From Glandiceps talaboti (taxonomy: Eukaryota > Hemichordata > Enteropneusta > Spengelidae), in NCBI RefSeq assembly GCF_964340395.1, contig NC_135565.1:22288209-22352208 (forward strand): a stretch of 64,000 nt of DNA. Reading direction: 5' to 3'. The translations under genes were made by a program, and so were the position numbers. A model generated the notes under the pieces. It was not told the DNA's origin and ran no database searches. It worked only from the letters and a program-made list of their open reading frames with translations. Of the stretch, positions 24,601-31,180 are shown piece by piece (positions within the stretch are counted from its first letter, which is position 1; each line of letters begins with the position of its first letter).

Positions 24601-27600
24601 AAGCCATTTCTATACCATCTATTTCACCACCAGCAGAAGATGATGCCATATTCGTCTGCTGTGAAAAAAATATATATGCACGTGTATATGAATGAATGTT
24701 CATCTAAGCACTTACACTAAGTTACAGGCATAATTTATCTATAAAATTGTTGACTGGTAAACTTCATTTGTATTGAACATCGTAAATTCTATATACCATG
24801 TGATCAAATATATAATGCAAATCACACCATAGGAAATGGACTCATTATGTTACAATTCATAATGTAGTGACATGTAGATGGCTGTCCATTGCACAATGTG
24901 TTGTGGTATGGTTTGATGTGACACTGCTACAATGTCACTGTACTTTGCTGTAACTGATATGATGATATACTGTTGCTATGTACTCGTCTGTTTAGCTTGT
25001 ACTTTGCTGTAACTGATATGATGATATACTGTTGCTATGTACTCGTCTGTTTAGCTTCTACTTTGCTGTAACTGGTATGATGATATCCTGTTGTAGCTAG
25101 TCTGTTTAGCTTGTACTTTACTGTAACTGGTATGATGATATACTGTTGTTATGTACTAGTTTAGCTTGTACTTTGCTGTAACTGATATGATGATATACTG
25201 TTGTTATGTACTAGTCTGTTTAGCTTCTACTTTGCTGTAACTGGTATGATGATATCCTGTTGTAGCTAGTCTGTTTAGTTTGTACTTTGCTGTAACTGAT
25301 ATGATGATATACTGTTGTTATGTACTAGTCTGTTTAGCTTGTACTTTGCTGTAACTGGAATGGTGATACACTGTTGTTATGACAATGTATTTTATATCAG
25401 TCAATGTTTCTTTATGCCTCTGTCGATGGCTTGCTTTTTACTTTGCTTACATATGGCTGTTAATATTTCTGATAGCTATTATGTGGATGCTTGTTTTAGC
25501 CTTCACAACTTGTTACCTTACCCATCGAAGGCTGTGATAGCTTTCGAAGGATAAGGCGGTTTAGCCTTCACATCTTTCTCACTGAGCCTTCAATAGCTGT
25601 GATAGCTATCAGAGGCTTAATTTTTACCTTAGCCCTCTGACTTAGCCTTCACAGTCTACCCGTCAATGGCTGTGATAGCTATGAAGGTTTGGGTTAGCCT
25701 TCACATCTTGTTCACTTAGCCATCACTGACTGTTCAGCTTAGCCTTCAATAGCTGTGATAGCTATCGAAAGCTTATTTTTCACCAAAATTCAGTTTTGAG
25801 AGCTATTGGATAGCTATCCGAGAGCTTATTTAGCCTTCCAGTTTGGTAAGGGTTGTCAACAACCCGACTTGCCTATTGATGAACTCGGGTTATCTGTAGT
25901 TTGGTTTTACTGAGGTGTTTCCGACATGCCAACTTCATGAACTTGTCAGAGTGACATCTCAATGGCACTTGAGGTCTTTCCAGACATCAGTCTGTACAAA
26001 TATGTTTATTTTCCCAGAGGAAAACACAGCACAGGATCGGTTGTTTCAGACGTTGCATTTCTTACAAATGCATGCATAGTTCATATCATACTAGGGATTT
26101 TCTCAGATTTCTTGGTACATACCAAAAAAAACCATCATTTAATCATTTATATAATATATCTAAATATCAGGTTTGAGTTCAGCCAATAGTAAGCAATGAT
26201 TTAGCATGTTTCAGTGAGTAGAATAAAATAATAAATAACATCTCATAGGCAACAAAAATTGACCCAAAAAACATTCCAAACTCAGCTTGAGCCCCTTTGA
26301 TGTCTACCATTTACAGGTATGTATAGAAAGTGTTTGTGTTTCAAGTTTGAATTTCTTTGTTGCACTTGAAGTTTACATGGCCAAATTCATTATAGTTTTA
26401 TTTTAAGAAACTGTTTGAGAGATTTGTTGATACCCAGTATGTATCAGTGTTTAGATTTATAAATAGAGAAAGCATTTTCAGATCCACATCTAAAATTTGT
26501 AGATATAATTACTGTATAATACTGTACAAGTGTATATATGGTCACTGATGATAGAGGAACTGTGATATGGTTTACATTATGGAGCATACAATTAGAAAGT
26601 CCAGTGTTCTGATGTAAGTTTGGTGGTACAAATAGTTGGTAAATAAGTTGTCTATATATTCTACTGTTACCTTAGTTATACGTTTTAACAACATAGCTAG
26701 GGGATAATTGGTTTTCTGTTGTAATGCAATGTTTTACATTTTAAGAAGAGAAGAGGTAACAATGTGATCTAGTTTGTGCTGTTGTCTATTGCTATGGTAA
26801 CGGTATCTCTTTTTGGAGGATGTATTGGCTCTGAAAAGAGCCGTTTGGTTTGTTTACCTTACGGTAAATGATTAGATCATGATCTCATACAGTTCATGGT
26901 ATTGTCATCTTGACTCATCTTCAGTTCTTGTCTTTTATCCAATCTTTGTTGTCATCTTTGATGGATATGATATCATCATTGGTATGCACAGTAGTTGTAG
27001 AAATGGGACTTGATTGAAGAATACCAAGGAATGACTTCTTTGTTATTGACACTATACTAAATCATAACATACACATTACTGGGATGAAGAAATTCTTCTT
27101 TTTTAAATATCTCCTTAATATCTGTAAATAAAATAAAATGAACACCAATATTAGATGAAATATAAATATATAATATATCATAATTTATTTTTATAATCCT
27201 AAAGTCCTTCTAGTAGGTTGAGGGGAAAAAAATAAACATATCTCATATCTTCATATGAACAAGTAGAGGTGACCTTTGACATTACATCTATGTGACCTTT
27301 GACATTACATCTATGACCTTTGACATTGCATACTGGTATCACATTCACAGTATCAACCACTTTGATGTTAATTTTGTAAATTACTTGATATCCACACTAA
27401 CTTAGGTTAAATACTATAGTTATGTATATTGCATGATTATTTCATATATTTTCAAATTCATATTTAATAGTTTTTAAAAAATTCTAACGGTAATTTAATG
27501 TCAGACATAAACATCACTTTTTAATGCATGTTATTTTTATGTAATATATATGTAACATTCAATTAATATGCAATTAAACTGGCAATAAAATGATAAAAAT

Positions 27601-29092
27601 TGATTTCTACATAATTGGTTACCATAGAAACCACATAATTTTACCTAAACTTGCATTTAACAAACTCTCCATTTGTTACCATGACCAGAGAAAATGATAC
27701 TTTGAAAATATTTCACACACCATAATGTATATGTGGGATGTCAAGAGTGAAGAAATAAAAAAAAAGGGTTACCATGGTAACCAATGAAATGTTTTGAACA
27801 TAATATTATCAAGAATTCTATGTAATCACTACTTGTTAAGAAAATTTAAGTTTGAAAGTTCTATCTCACTTAGAACAAAAACTATGAAGAAAAAAGAATT
27901 TTTGAAAAGAAATTGTCAATATTGTTGCTATGGTTACCATATCTTCATCATATGAATTAAATTTTGAAGTTTTTGATAAGAAGTTGCATAAATACACAAA
28001 ACATCCATGAAATTCAAAAAGTTGTCTACAATAGTATAACAAACTTAATTTTTATGAACATTAAATGTTTATTTTCCGTGGATAGTTGCCATGGAAATTA
28101 AATATTTGACTTCAAAAAAACATGTCATACATCACATCATATCACAACTAAATTTTCCCCTCATTAAAAAAATGATAAATGCAATTTATAGCAATTTCAA
28201 GGAAGAATATTCTAATTTGTCAGTTGTATTGAATGTGTAGTCTGATGTTTGACCTTTGACCTTTGTTTACATTACAGGTCAGTGGAAAGTAACCAAGACA
28301 CTGTATAGTGAAAGTGGTCCAGTAAAATTCAAAAGAGTGCAAGGAGTGACCACAACTCACCTTGGTCAAGTGGTCATGGCAGATGAAGGCAACAATAGTG
28401 TACTCACCTTGAAATCAACTTATGAAGTTGACTCTGAGATTAGATTTGATGGTCACTTTCCTAATAAATTCAAACCTTATGATGTTGCCGTGACAACAAG
28501 CAATACATATTTCATGACAGATTCTGGTAATGACCAAGTCATCATGTTTGACAAATCTTCTAAAATTACTAAAACATTTTGTCAAAATGACGACATTAAA
28601 CCAAGAGCAATTGCTTTACTGGATGAAGGATTTGTTGTCACCGATGACAAAGGTCACAGAGTGGTCAAGTATGACATGAATGGTGAAAGTGTAGCAGAGG
28701 TTGGACATCATGTCCAGCCAAGTCTACTCTATAACCCTAAGTGTGTTGTGGTCAATAGTGATAACAATGTTATTGTCTCTGACTGGGGCAGAAGTGATTG
28801 GGATGGTAGCATCAAAGTGTTTGGTAAACAATTACAATATCTGTTCACAATGTGTAGTGATGTGTTGTATCCCGATGGGCTAAGTGTAGATTTATGGGAC
28901 AATGTTTATAATACTCAGTCACCTAGGGGGTCAGGTTGGGTGTCGATTGTGAAATATACAAAGAATGGAGAAGAAGTTGAAAGATTTGGAGATGACCGAC
29001 ACTGGGGTTTGATTGCTGTTAGTAAGTATGGACAGCCTAGGATTATATTTTCAGACCGAGTCTTCAACCATGTCACAGTTTACACCAAATAA
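2533..29092 (+). CDS. DED-glycosyltransferase-coiled coil-NHL fusion gene
   Basis: Six exons splice in frame: 2533-2590, 3792-4178, 17283-18590, 18721-18867, 19479-19709 and 28278-29092. The sum is 2,946 nt, 981 residues plus stop, and all five introns are GT-AG and phase 1. Predicted order: death effector domain about 1-85, low-complexity linker to 148, GT4-like glycosyltransferase about 155-584, a short helical exon to 633, a Lys/Glu-rich coiled coil about 650-705, and an NHL propeller about 711-981. No signal peptide or membrane segment is seen, so a cytosolic protein is expected. From family knowledge, DEDs recruit FADD/caspase-8-type partners, coiled coil plus NHL is the TRIM2/3/71 ligand-binding tail, and GT4 enzymes move sugars from nucleotide sugars. 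An immune or cell-death role is inference. The weakest joins are exon 2 to 3 (13-kb intron) and 5 to 6 (8.6 kb): further symmetric exons could be missed, or two genes could be involved. Confidence 0.62.
2660..2878. repeat. (TATG)n/(CATG)n alternating microsatellite
   Basis: About 220 bp of TATG units interrupted by at least three blocks of CATG units. It lies within intron 1 of the fusion gene. The long open frames through it on both strands (YVCM, HTYI) are repeat artefacts. Confidence 0.95.
3792..4178 (+). CDS. Fusion gene exon 2 (DED helices 2-6 and linker)
   Basis: The acceptor is GATCGACAG|GT and the donor CAAG|GTAATC. The first part gives the rest of a death effector domain: LEEMLNLCEGFI for helix 2, then EKIKTPYALFEKLVDVRRL and LLELLTQVKLIALAEKVE for helices 3-6, matching the DED pattern of a short alpha3, a middle leucine-rich pair and a C-terminal LLxxIGRxDLxxK-like helix. 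The remaining ~65 residues are Thr/Gln/Asn/Glu-rich and probably disordered. Reading through the donor meets a stop at 4196-4198, so intron retention would give a DED-only protein of about 154 residues. Confidence 0.75.
4390..4790. repeat. Duplicated block with CAAT/CAAC/CATC repeats, copy 1
   Basis: A leader with CTACTCATAAGAAATACTGT and TCTCCATCAG is followed by ATTGATTGATCGATCGAT and impure CAAC/CAAT/CATC units, ending at AGCCAATAAATATAT. The same order recurs at about 5865-6355, so the two are paralogous blocks of one repeat. Confidence 0.75.
4869..5799. repeat. Segmental repeat R1, copy 1
   Basis: About 930 bp collinear with 15171-16104 at high identity, from CCTTCTAAGATTAAGATATT to CGTACATGTTT. 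Differences are substitutions, a shorter poly-purine tract and small indels. The only ORFs are short and unconvincing. It could be a transposable-element fragment or part of a local segmental duplication. Confidence 0.85.
5865..6360. repeat. Duplicated block with CAAT/CAAC repeats, copy 2
   Basis: The same leader and tail as at 4390-4790, with a longer CAAT/CAAC/CATC region including CACT and CCCT runs. Confidence 0.75.
7205..7370. repeat. 166-bp perfect tandem duplication, unit 1
   Basis: The unit starts ACGAGGTACCGTACCG and ends AACTTAAATACATTT. The second unit (7371-7536) appears identical base for base, implying a very recent duplication, gene conversion or an assembly artefact. Confidence 0.9.
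7371..7536. repeat. 166-bp perfect tandem duplication, unit 2
   Basis: The second identical unit, directly abutting the first. No coding function is seen. Confidence 0.9.
7767..7896. repeat. LTR-like direct repeat, left copy
   Basis: About 130 bp, beginning TGTTATG and ending CGTAACA(CA), so the ends are inverted (TGTTA...TAACA), as in an LTR. A near-identical copy lies at 9772-9901. No matching target-site duplication is seen outside the pair. Confidence 0.6.
7897..9771. mobile_element. Possible non-autonomous LTR element, internal part
   Basis: About 1.9 kb between the two 130-bp repeats. It is AT-rich and without a recognisable gag or pol reading frame. It has no clear primer-binding site or polypurine tract, so the assignment rests only on the flanking direct repeats with TG...CA-type ends. 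It could instead be an ordinary duplication. Confidence 0.35.
9772..9901. repeat. LTR-like direct repeat, right copy
   Basis: Differs from the left copy by about one base (TGTTATGTAACGG instead of TGTTATGCAACGG). The high identity suggests a young pair. Confidence 0.6.
10127..10470. repeat. Segmental repeat R2, copy 1
   Basis: Collinear with 16495-16832, sharing GTAAGGAAGGCAAAATAAAG, CATAACCCTCCG, AAGATGGAAGACAAATTGTT and GGAGACCCTCAATATAGCC. With R1 it shows that an old duplication framed what is now the Ngaro insertion. Confidence 0.85.
10577..10671 (-). repeat. Ngaro terminal repeat B2
   Basis: About 95 bp from ATTACTACTAGAAATAAAAT to CCACACCAACCAA, matched by B1 at 10854-10948. Confidence 0.85.
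10691..10851 (-). repeat. Ngaro terminal repeat A2
   Basis: Matches A1 (15006-15149) from AAAACAAGAATTGAACTAC to CCCAGAGAAATATAC, apart from about 17 extra bases (GGGGGCGCCCTCGCAG, 10800-10815) absent from A1. Confidence 0.85.
10854..10948 (-). repeat. Ngaro repeat B1
   Basis: Second copy of the B repeat, adjoining the 3' side of the recombinase ORF. The order B1-A2-B2 completes the split repeat. Confidence 0.85.
10978..11955 (-). CDS. Ngaro tyrosine recombinase
   Basis: 325 residues starting at ATG 11955, 43 nt downstream of the RT stop. It has an N-terminal SAM-like helical part (RNFRSHIKTYFLFC, LNYKASIKRFASY) and a catalytic domain with Arg148 in AFFGFFRKSN, the H-x-x-R box GHSFRRGG (His266, Arg269), LHGDW (His289) and the nucleophile Tyr300 in RQYIRV. 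It is the integrating enzyme of DIRS/Ngaro elements. The full set of catalytic residues and the lack of stops suggest a functional protein. Tyrosine recombinases of crypton elements are similar, but the linked RT rules that origin out. Confidence 0.92.
   Translation of the reverse strand: MKLCQQTVTRRHSAYASGTVRNFRSHIKTYFLFCTYFNVKPLPLEPLNICNFLEFLSRTVTAFGTILNYKASIKRFASYNGFSVEPISDFLVELSVRALKRELSTLPTQKHPITPQMLFKFLKFLDLSKPVHSALWACFLLAFFGFFRKSNLVPPGTHSFDSAKHLTRDKVKVSENFLVVTVSYSKTIQFGERLHFLPICSIPGSLLCPVKAYTSMCSLIPAPGSAPAFVVPSGGCLVPLSARFFSGALARLVLLAGFSPQHFSGHSFRRGGCSFAFHCGISPEMLRLHGDWASDAFRQYIRVPLSDKLAVTATMGKAILEDNFS
11998..13992 (-). CDS. Ngaro reverse transcriptase / RNase H
   Basis: The open frame of 664 codons from a GTG at 13992 continues further upstream and overlaps the end of the gag-like ORF in another frame, so the true start is uncertain. 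The RT has ERRIILDLSFP, MYKRDLSRAYKQL (Asp287), FPFGIRSAAMACQR and the catalytic YLDD (351-354). The RNase H domain follows with HTDACLSGCGG (Asp515), ISALEL (Glu549) and ACDNEATV (Asp574), then a tail with HIPGVTNSQADCLSR. The similarity is to DIRS/Ngaro RTs rather than to Gypsy, since protease and integrase are missing. The first ~110 residues are Ser/Thr/Asn-rich and unassigned. Confidence 0.92.
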   Translation of the reverse strand: MLHNCEENTPSADTSDTFDCNSCPVAMQHNFATPETHSAIEVIQGNRLSLTASQEQTVKACYQRNDTCGTQSSDNGMHASVTDANKGGNPPSAVNSTSLQSQAVSKHDLQYLVNLHDLVYSSGNYNYVGLKIPVPTKLNISVWRQRLQDYEDSYICEYLEFGWPVGYIKGTLPVTQGRNHKSAIDYSSHVDKFIAKESHLGATAGPFTCNPFIVPLTVSPISTVSKKDSDERRIILDLSFPSGNSVNDGIPAHSYLGEDYSLKYPTVDTFASLLRIYGKGCLMYKRDLSRAYKQLYVDPYDYHLLGYEWRDKLYFDIVFPFGIRSAAMACQRVTNAVTYLHHELGCTSMNYLDDFGGVDLPSNAWDSFNKLGSLLQELGLQENTAKSVSPTTCMVFLGVGFDSNTMSMFVTRDRLEDTKVILNQWKDKRTATKRELQSIIGKLMFIAACVRPGRLFVSRMLALLRKLKRNHHKTRLTRHFKKDLLWWTEFLPTYNGVSLIPQIDGVKTIVSLHTDACLSGCGGVTNSEYFHAVFPEKIASKQLHISALELLTVVVAVKLWGHNWQGLCLNVACDNEATVSVINTGRSKDNFMIACARELLFYCAMYQLEIRAKHIPGVTNSQADCLSRWHLDDKYRRQFHCLHNYHNLVECFMNDTLFDFTHEW
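14070..14987 (-). CDS. Ngaro gag-like protein
   Basis: The start chosen is MPRRTRRK (ATG 14987-14985), just inside the A1 repeat; the frame is open farther up to 15113 but that part runs through A1. 305 residues: a basic N-terminus, a heptad-like segment (VMEQLEASIREVDREIEGL), a middle region with NLSFDNFLAGYLAIITHIP that resembles DIRS-order gag proteins, and a C-terminus with FICFSWNWKNMCPYDD, possibly a worn zinc-knuckle. It ends NADYAS, where the RT frame already overlaps. Confidence 0.75.
   Translation of the reverse strand: MPRRTRRKASDTVMEQLEASIREVDREIEGLRDVSRHSDGRQRPWCHSTQHRTSDDRSPRHNDVDVNNFRRNNDLIRRSEDRLRQWLPFAEDDFLTQAPAGKHKSGIFTKPQDHVVRPTLWPHNVMVDVMPSTQTTDYNNLSFDNFLAGYLAIITHIPALISDEEKEHRITHLKDLINYKILYGWEKTREFHAKALHKIEMGHATWSDNFDSLAYWAFKTTPTANNTSISVPQQQDKSRHNSQFNFICFSWNWKNMCPYDDPPQQQTVQEVACMSPLYNQRPTRVSSYSQMSFSRAARENADYAS
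15006..15149 (-). repeat. Ngaro repeat A1 (5' end)
   Basis: The left-end repeat of the element, about 144 bp, matched by A2. It probably carries the promoter and the circle-junction half. Confidence 0.85.
15171..16104. repeat. Segmental repeat R1, copy 2
   Basis: Collinear with 4869-5799. It starts only about 20 bp beyond the Ngaro end. Confidence 0.85.
16165..16380. repeat. Tandem array of hairpin units
   Basis: Four units of about 55-60 bp. Each contains the perfect or near-perfect palindrome GGCTGGAATTTCCAGCC, followed by ACAAAC..GAGATGGTTCATA. Each unit can fold into a 7-8 bp stem. Confidence 0.8.
16495..16832. repeat. Segmental repeat R2, copy 2
   Basis: Collinear with 10127-10470 (see that entry). 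Confidence 0.85.
17283..18590 (+). CDS. Fusion gene exon 3 (GT4-like glycosyltransferase)
   Basis: One exon of 1,308 nt, acceptor TTTCCAATAG|GT, donor GAAG|GTAAAT. It codes a whole two-lobed GT-B fold. The N-lobe starts with the hydrophobic strand GVLFVYHTWDEDERG. The C-lobe has HVILTYGQ, LRIQGVPKEHKQ and the donor-site signature HDNYGMNGLEAMAAGIPS. In GT4 retaining enzymes this signature is EX7E; here the first Glu is Asp (D479 ... E487 in the spliced protein), a conservative change. The nearest family is glycosyltransferase group 1 (GT4); the substrate is unknown. An in-frame ATG at 17312 would allow a shorter product if transcription began nearby, but the frame is open back to the acceptor, which supports an internal exon. 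Confidence 0.85.
18630..18680. repeat. (CATA)n/(CA)n microsatellite
   Basis: A run of ACAT units passing into CA units, occupying much of the 130-bp intron 3 of the fusion gene. Confidence 0.9.
18721..18867 (+). CDS. Fusion gene exon 4 (short linker exon)
   Basis: A 147-nt symmetric phase 1-1 exon, 49 codons, mostly helical in character (MSEKIQNILHSKSEILRLMG), ending TTTTTCAG|GTAAAT. The proposed acceptor CTGAGAG|GT has a poor pyrimidine tract, the weakest splice site in the model. The 130-bp intron before it contains a CATA microsatellite (about 18630-18672). No known domain is recognised. Confidence 0.5.
19479..19709 (+). CDS. Fusion gene exon 5 (charged coiled coil)
   Basis: The acceptor is CTTACTTTGCAG|AA and the donor AAAAAG|GTAGGT, phase 1 on both sides. 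It codes EKGDSTGIVNTVRFSTGDPD and then about 55 residues dominated by KEEKRLKEE-type heptads, a single-helix or coiled-coil segment. Such a segment would space or dimerise the enzyme and the propeller, as coiled coils do in TRIM-NHL proteins. The purine-rich DNA (about 19550-19700) is internally repetitive, so its length is likely to vary. Confidence 0.7.
19710..20500. other. Intron 5, first part
   Basis: Nothing coding was recognised. The last ~40 bp (CTCAAGGGACTTCCCTTACATGG and following) resemble the 43-bp minisatellite unit found after the LINE insertion. Confidence 0.4.
20501..21505 (+). mobile_element. 5'-truncated LINE insertion with 16-bp TSD
   Basis: The sequence TCACCCAAACACAGAC occurs at 20501-20516 and again at 21490-21505 and flanks the element as a target-site duplication. 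The insertion (20517-21489) codes the last part of an RT and ends in GGATAATAAAG(TAA)n, a simple 3' tail typical of L2/CR1-like LINEs. The target lies inside a minisatellite unit of the array that follows. Confidence 0.8.
20518..21315 (+). pseudogene. LINE reverse transcriptase C-terminal fragment
   Basis: 265 codons without a stop. Motifs: TGAPQSSVISPVLFTLYTND (RT block 4; the usual PQGSVLSP is changed to PQSSVISP), KYADDTAFGDYS with the catalytic YADD, LKQWCDDNYLELNTKKTKEM, FLSRFGGF and MLPSGRRYRILSLRTRH near the C-terminus. Lack of the endonuclease and of the N-terminal RT shows 5' truncation. The open frame suggests a fairly young insertion, but it is dead on arrival. A related fragment lies on the other strand at 23828-24460. 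Confidence 0.88.
21490..22500. repeat. 43-bp minisatellite, about 24 units
   Basis: Unit: TCACCCAAACACAGACTG, then TTTTCCAAGGGACTGTACATG and TAGG, with 43 to 46 bp spacing and variants (CTAAGG, CCAATGG, GCAACTG). Long frames across it on both strands are artefacts of the unit. It lies in intron 5 of the fusion gene. The unit resembles one arm of the hairpin at 23479-23591. Confidence 0.95.
22865..23221. mobile_element. Hairpin MITE family A, copy 1
   Basis: A 357-bp foldback. The termini are CTTAAAGTGGCCATATGG at the left and CATATGGCCATTTTAAG at the right, and the arms pair over most of the length (TTGTAACTCAATACAT against GAGTTACAAGCAAGG). No ORF. Three other copies lie at 43896, 58206 and 61850. 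Confidence 0.85.
23479..23591. mobile_element. Short hairpin element (family E)
   Basis: A 113-bp inverted repeat: ATCAGTTTCCCTCAGGT at the left, ACCTGAGGGAAACTGAT at the right, with inner arms containing CACCCCAACACTGACTGTTT and its complement. No ORF. One inner arm resembles the unit of the 43-bp minisatellite 1 kb upstream. Confidence 0.8.
23828..24460 (-). pseudogene. LINE 3' fragment with (ATTGT)n tail
   Basis: On the minus strand the sequence reads, with some damage, GQQRLFFLRKLNFFKVDK, FSLICWFGNPSVQNKNKLGR, IVNICSKIIGVQQTSLSTLY, LPSGRRFRVPRTRTNR and YSFIPTAISFLNQVRNA, then a stop, a ~150-bp 3' UTR and GGATAATAAAGATCTATTG followed by (TATTG)n. It is the same LINE superfamily as 20517-21489 but a different lineage with a pentanucleotide tail. 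Confidence 0.85.
24935..25392. repeat. 59-bp minisatellite, about 8 units
   Basis: Unit core GTACTTTGCTGTAACTG then ATATGATGATATACTGTTG and GTACTAGTCTGTTTAGC. Units are 48-59 bp because some lack the CTATGTACTC part. Confidence 0.9.
25490..25850. repeat. Degenerate TAGCCTTCA / TAGCTATC repeat region
   Basis: About ten irregularly spaced TTAGCCTTCA or TAGCCATCA words alternate with AGCTGTGATAGCTAT(C/G) words, several of them palindromic (ATAGCTAT). No fixed period was found. It looks like an old, decayed tandem array with inverted units. Confidence 0.5.
25851..28277. other. Intron 5, last part
   Basis: AT-rich, no exon recognised. It holds a short GACCTTTGACATTACATCTA tandem (27270-27330) and several GGTTACCATGGTAACC-like palindromes (for example 27768-27783), but no clear element. 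Confidence 0.4.
28278..29092 (+). CDS. Fusion gene exon 6 (NHL propeller, stop)
   Basis: The acceptor is TTTACATTACAG|GT and the first codon completes Gly (phase 1). The 271 residues contain about six NHL/beta-propeller blades. Recurrent blade motifs are GVTTTHLGQVVMADEGNNSV, PYDVAVTTSNTYFMTDSGND, PRAIALLDEGFVVTDDKGHR, PKCVVVNSDNNVIVSDWGRS and PDGLSVDLWDNVYNTQ, each of the form hydrophobic-strand, then D..N/G..hydrophobic. The stop at 29090-29092 overlaps an AATAAA signal. NHL domains bind protein or RNA; TRIM-type relatives use them for target recognition. Confidence 0.85.
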
Positions 29093-29094
29093 AG
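29089..29094 (+). promoter_or_regulatory. Poly(A) signal of the fusion gene
   Basis: AATAAA overlapping the stop codon; another AATAAA follows at about 29127 next to an A-run. Either would give a very short 3' UTR. Confidence 0.55.
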
Positions 29095-29931
29095 AAATCT
29101 ACTTTACACTACGGTGTATATTTTACAATAAAAAAAAAATATTTTATTATTTTTAGTGAAATTCTCAGAGAATTTTATTGAATATAGGATAATAAAGAGA
29201 TGTGATGTCAACAACACTTTAATCTTGTAAACAATATAGTCTGCACAAAAATATTCTCTAGTTTGCATATTTTGAGAATTTTTTGTGAATAAAACACACT
29301 CTACATGTGTGTCGCTATTTTTTGTGATGTTTCTTATGATATTTGTAAACATTTTGGAGAATGTTTTGGTGCAGAAATAGAGGAATATTGGATTTTTCAT
29401 ATGTTGAAAGTTGTGACGTCACAATTTGTATTTACCGCGTCGTTACGATACGACAGCCATTACCATTAGACTGATCAAGTATTTATTTATTTTCACACTT
29501 TCTGATAAAAATTATGACTGGAAATGACACTACACAGGTGTCGCTACATTTACTGATGTACACTAAAACATTTTTGGATAAATCCAAGAATATTTTGTGA
29601 CATAATTTGAGTATTTTTTGAAGTAACACATGCAAACCGGTCATGACGTCCGGACTTCAACATATGCTATTTCCATCTGAGAATTTCATATTGGCCGTAA
29701 AACTACTTGTGTGTGCAGAATAATTATAAATCTTTACCTGTACATCCTTTGATATTTGTAGGATATCTGATATAAATACGACTGTACTTTGATCTTTGTA
29801 AGTTGCTAAATTTTGAAAGATAATCACCAGACACAAAGATCGTGTCTTCACTCGATCGAATCCATTTTGTGAATGAGTGCCGCTGAGATATTCTCCGTTC
29901 GAACAAGAGAGGGCGCTAGACCACTGATCTG
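29095..29931. other. Intergenic, no feature seen
   Basis: AT-rich sequence between the NHL exon and a foldback element. Open frames are short and lack any domain. Confidence 0.4.
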
Positions 29932-30147
29932 TCTGATTAAATCCGATGTAGATGTCGGCTAATCGTTCATTGCTATTTTACCTTCGTTATTTTGCCCGAA
30001 TTGACCTTTTTCGTACATGTTTACGTAGAGGAGGCGATCAGGCTAAAAAAAGTAAACATGTACCAAGAAGGTCAATTCAGGCAAAATAACGAAGGTAAAA
30101 TAGTAATGAACGATTAGCCGACATCTACATCGGATTTTAATCAGATT
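29932..30147. mobile_element. Long-TIR foldback family B, copy 1
   Basis: About 216 bp. The arms of ~90 bp pair almost perfectly (TCTGATTAAATCCGATGTAG ... at the left, CTACATCGGATTTTAATCAGA at the right). The loop reads GAGGAGGCGATCAGGCTAAA. The second full copy (54848-55059) carries the loop in the opposite orientation. Confidence 0.88.
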
Positions 30148-30785
30148 GTGATCTGACCCTGCCTCAATCACTAAGAACACAACTTGACTGTCAAAGAGGT
30201 GTTTGTATTTTCAATTGTCCTGAGAAAGCAGTATTTTTTTGTGCAGTATCAACATATTGTAAAATATTACTTTTAACCTTTTATGTACAAACGTTTTGAC
30301 ACTTTAATGTCAATGTATAAAACAGTGATTTTGTACCACTCCCTTTTCTAAACGATGTTATCACTGGTGGTAAGACTTCACCTGCAGTACACGTCATAAG
30401 TCTGATGTTGTACTTTTAACGTTTTTATTTTTTTTATTAAAGAATCATGTAATTCTTTTATTTTTTTCATGTCACTTTTTTACCGATTAAACGAAGTGTG
30501 TAATTATAATATCGCATTGCAATATGCATTGATTATTTACAAGTTGTGCAGTGTACGTATGTGTAAACTAAATTCGATAATTATCAATTGATGATTGAGA
30601 TTTTGTATTACTCAAGTGATCCGTAGATAGAGTTCATATGTGATGAAAGTTCTTCAAGAATATTGTTATATAGCCTGGAAGAATACGAGGGCTAGGAGGT
30701 ACAACCAGATAACGATGTATCTCGACTACGTACGTAGTAAAAAGTCTAATTAGCATAATTATATCAAACCTCATAAAACTAAAAC

Positions 30786-31180
30786 AGCCGGACAGACAGA
30801 CAGACAGACAGACAGACAGATCGACCAATGCGTGCACGCACGCACGCACGCACACATACACACATACACACACACATACATACATACATACATACATACA
30901 TACATACATACATACATACATACATACATACATACATACATACATACATACATGCATACATACATACACACACACACACACATACATACATACATACATA
31001 CATACATACATACATACATACATACATACATACATACATACATACATACATAACATACATACATACATACATACATGCATGCATGCATACATACATACAT
31101 ACATACATAACATACATACATACATACATGCATGCATGCATGCATGCATGCACGCACGCACGCACGCACGCACGAACACA
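30786..31180. repeat. Compound microsatellite (CAGA)n (GCAC)n (ACAT)n
   Basis: CAGA, then CGCA, then long ACAT runs broken by CACA and CATG blocks, ending in GCAC/CGCA units. It lies between the fusion gene and the TBC gene. All frames through it are artefacts. Confidence 0.95.

Noticed and set aside
29104-29400. 98-codon minus-strand frame after the NHL exon
   Set aside because: AT-rich composition gives many Phe/Ile/Asn codons. No domain and no splice context.
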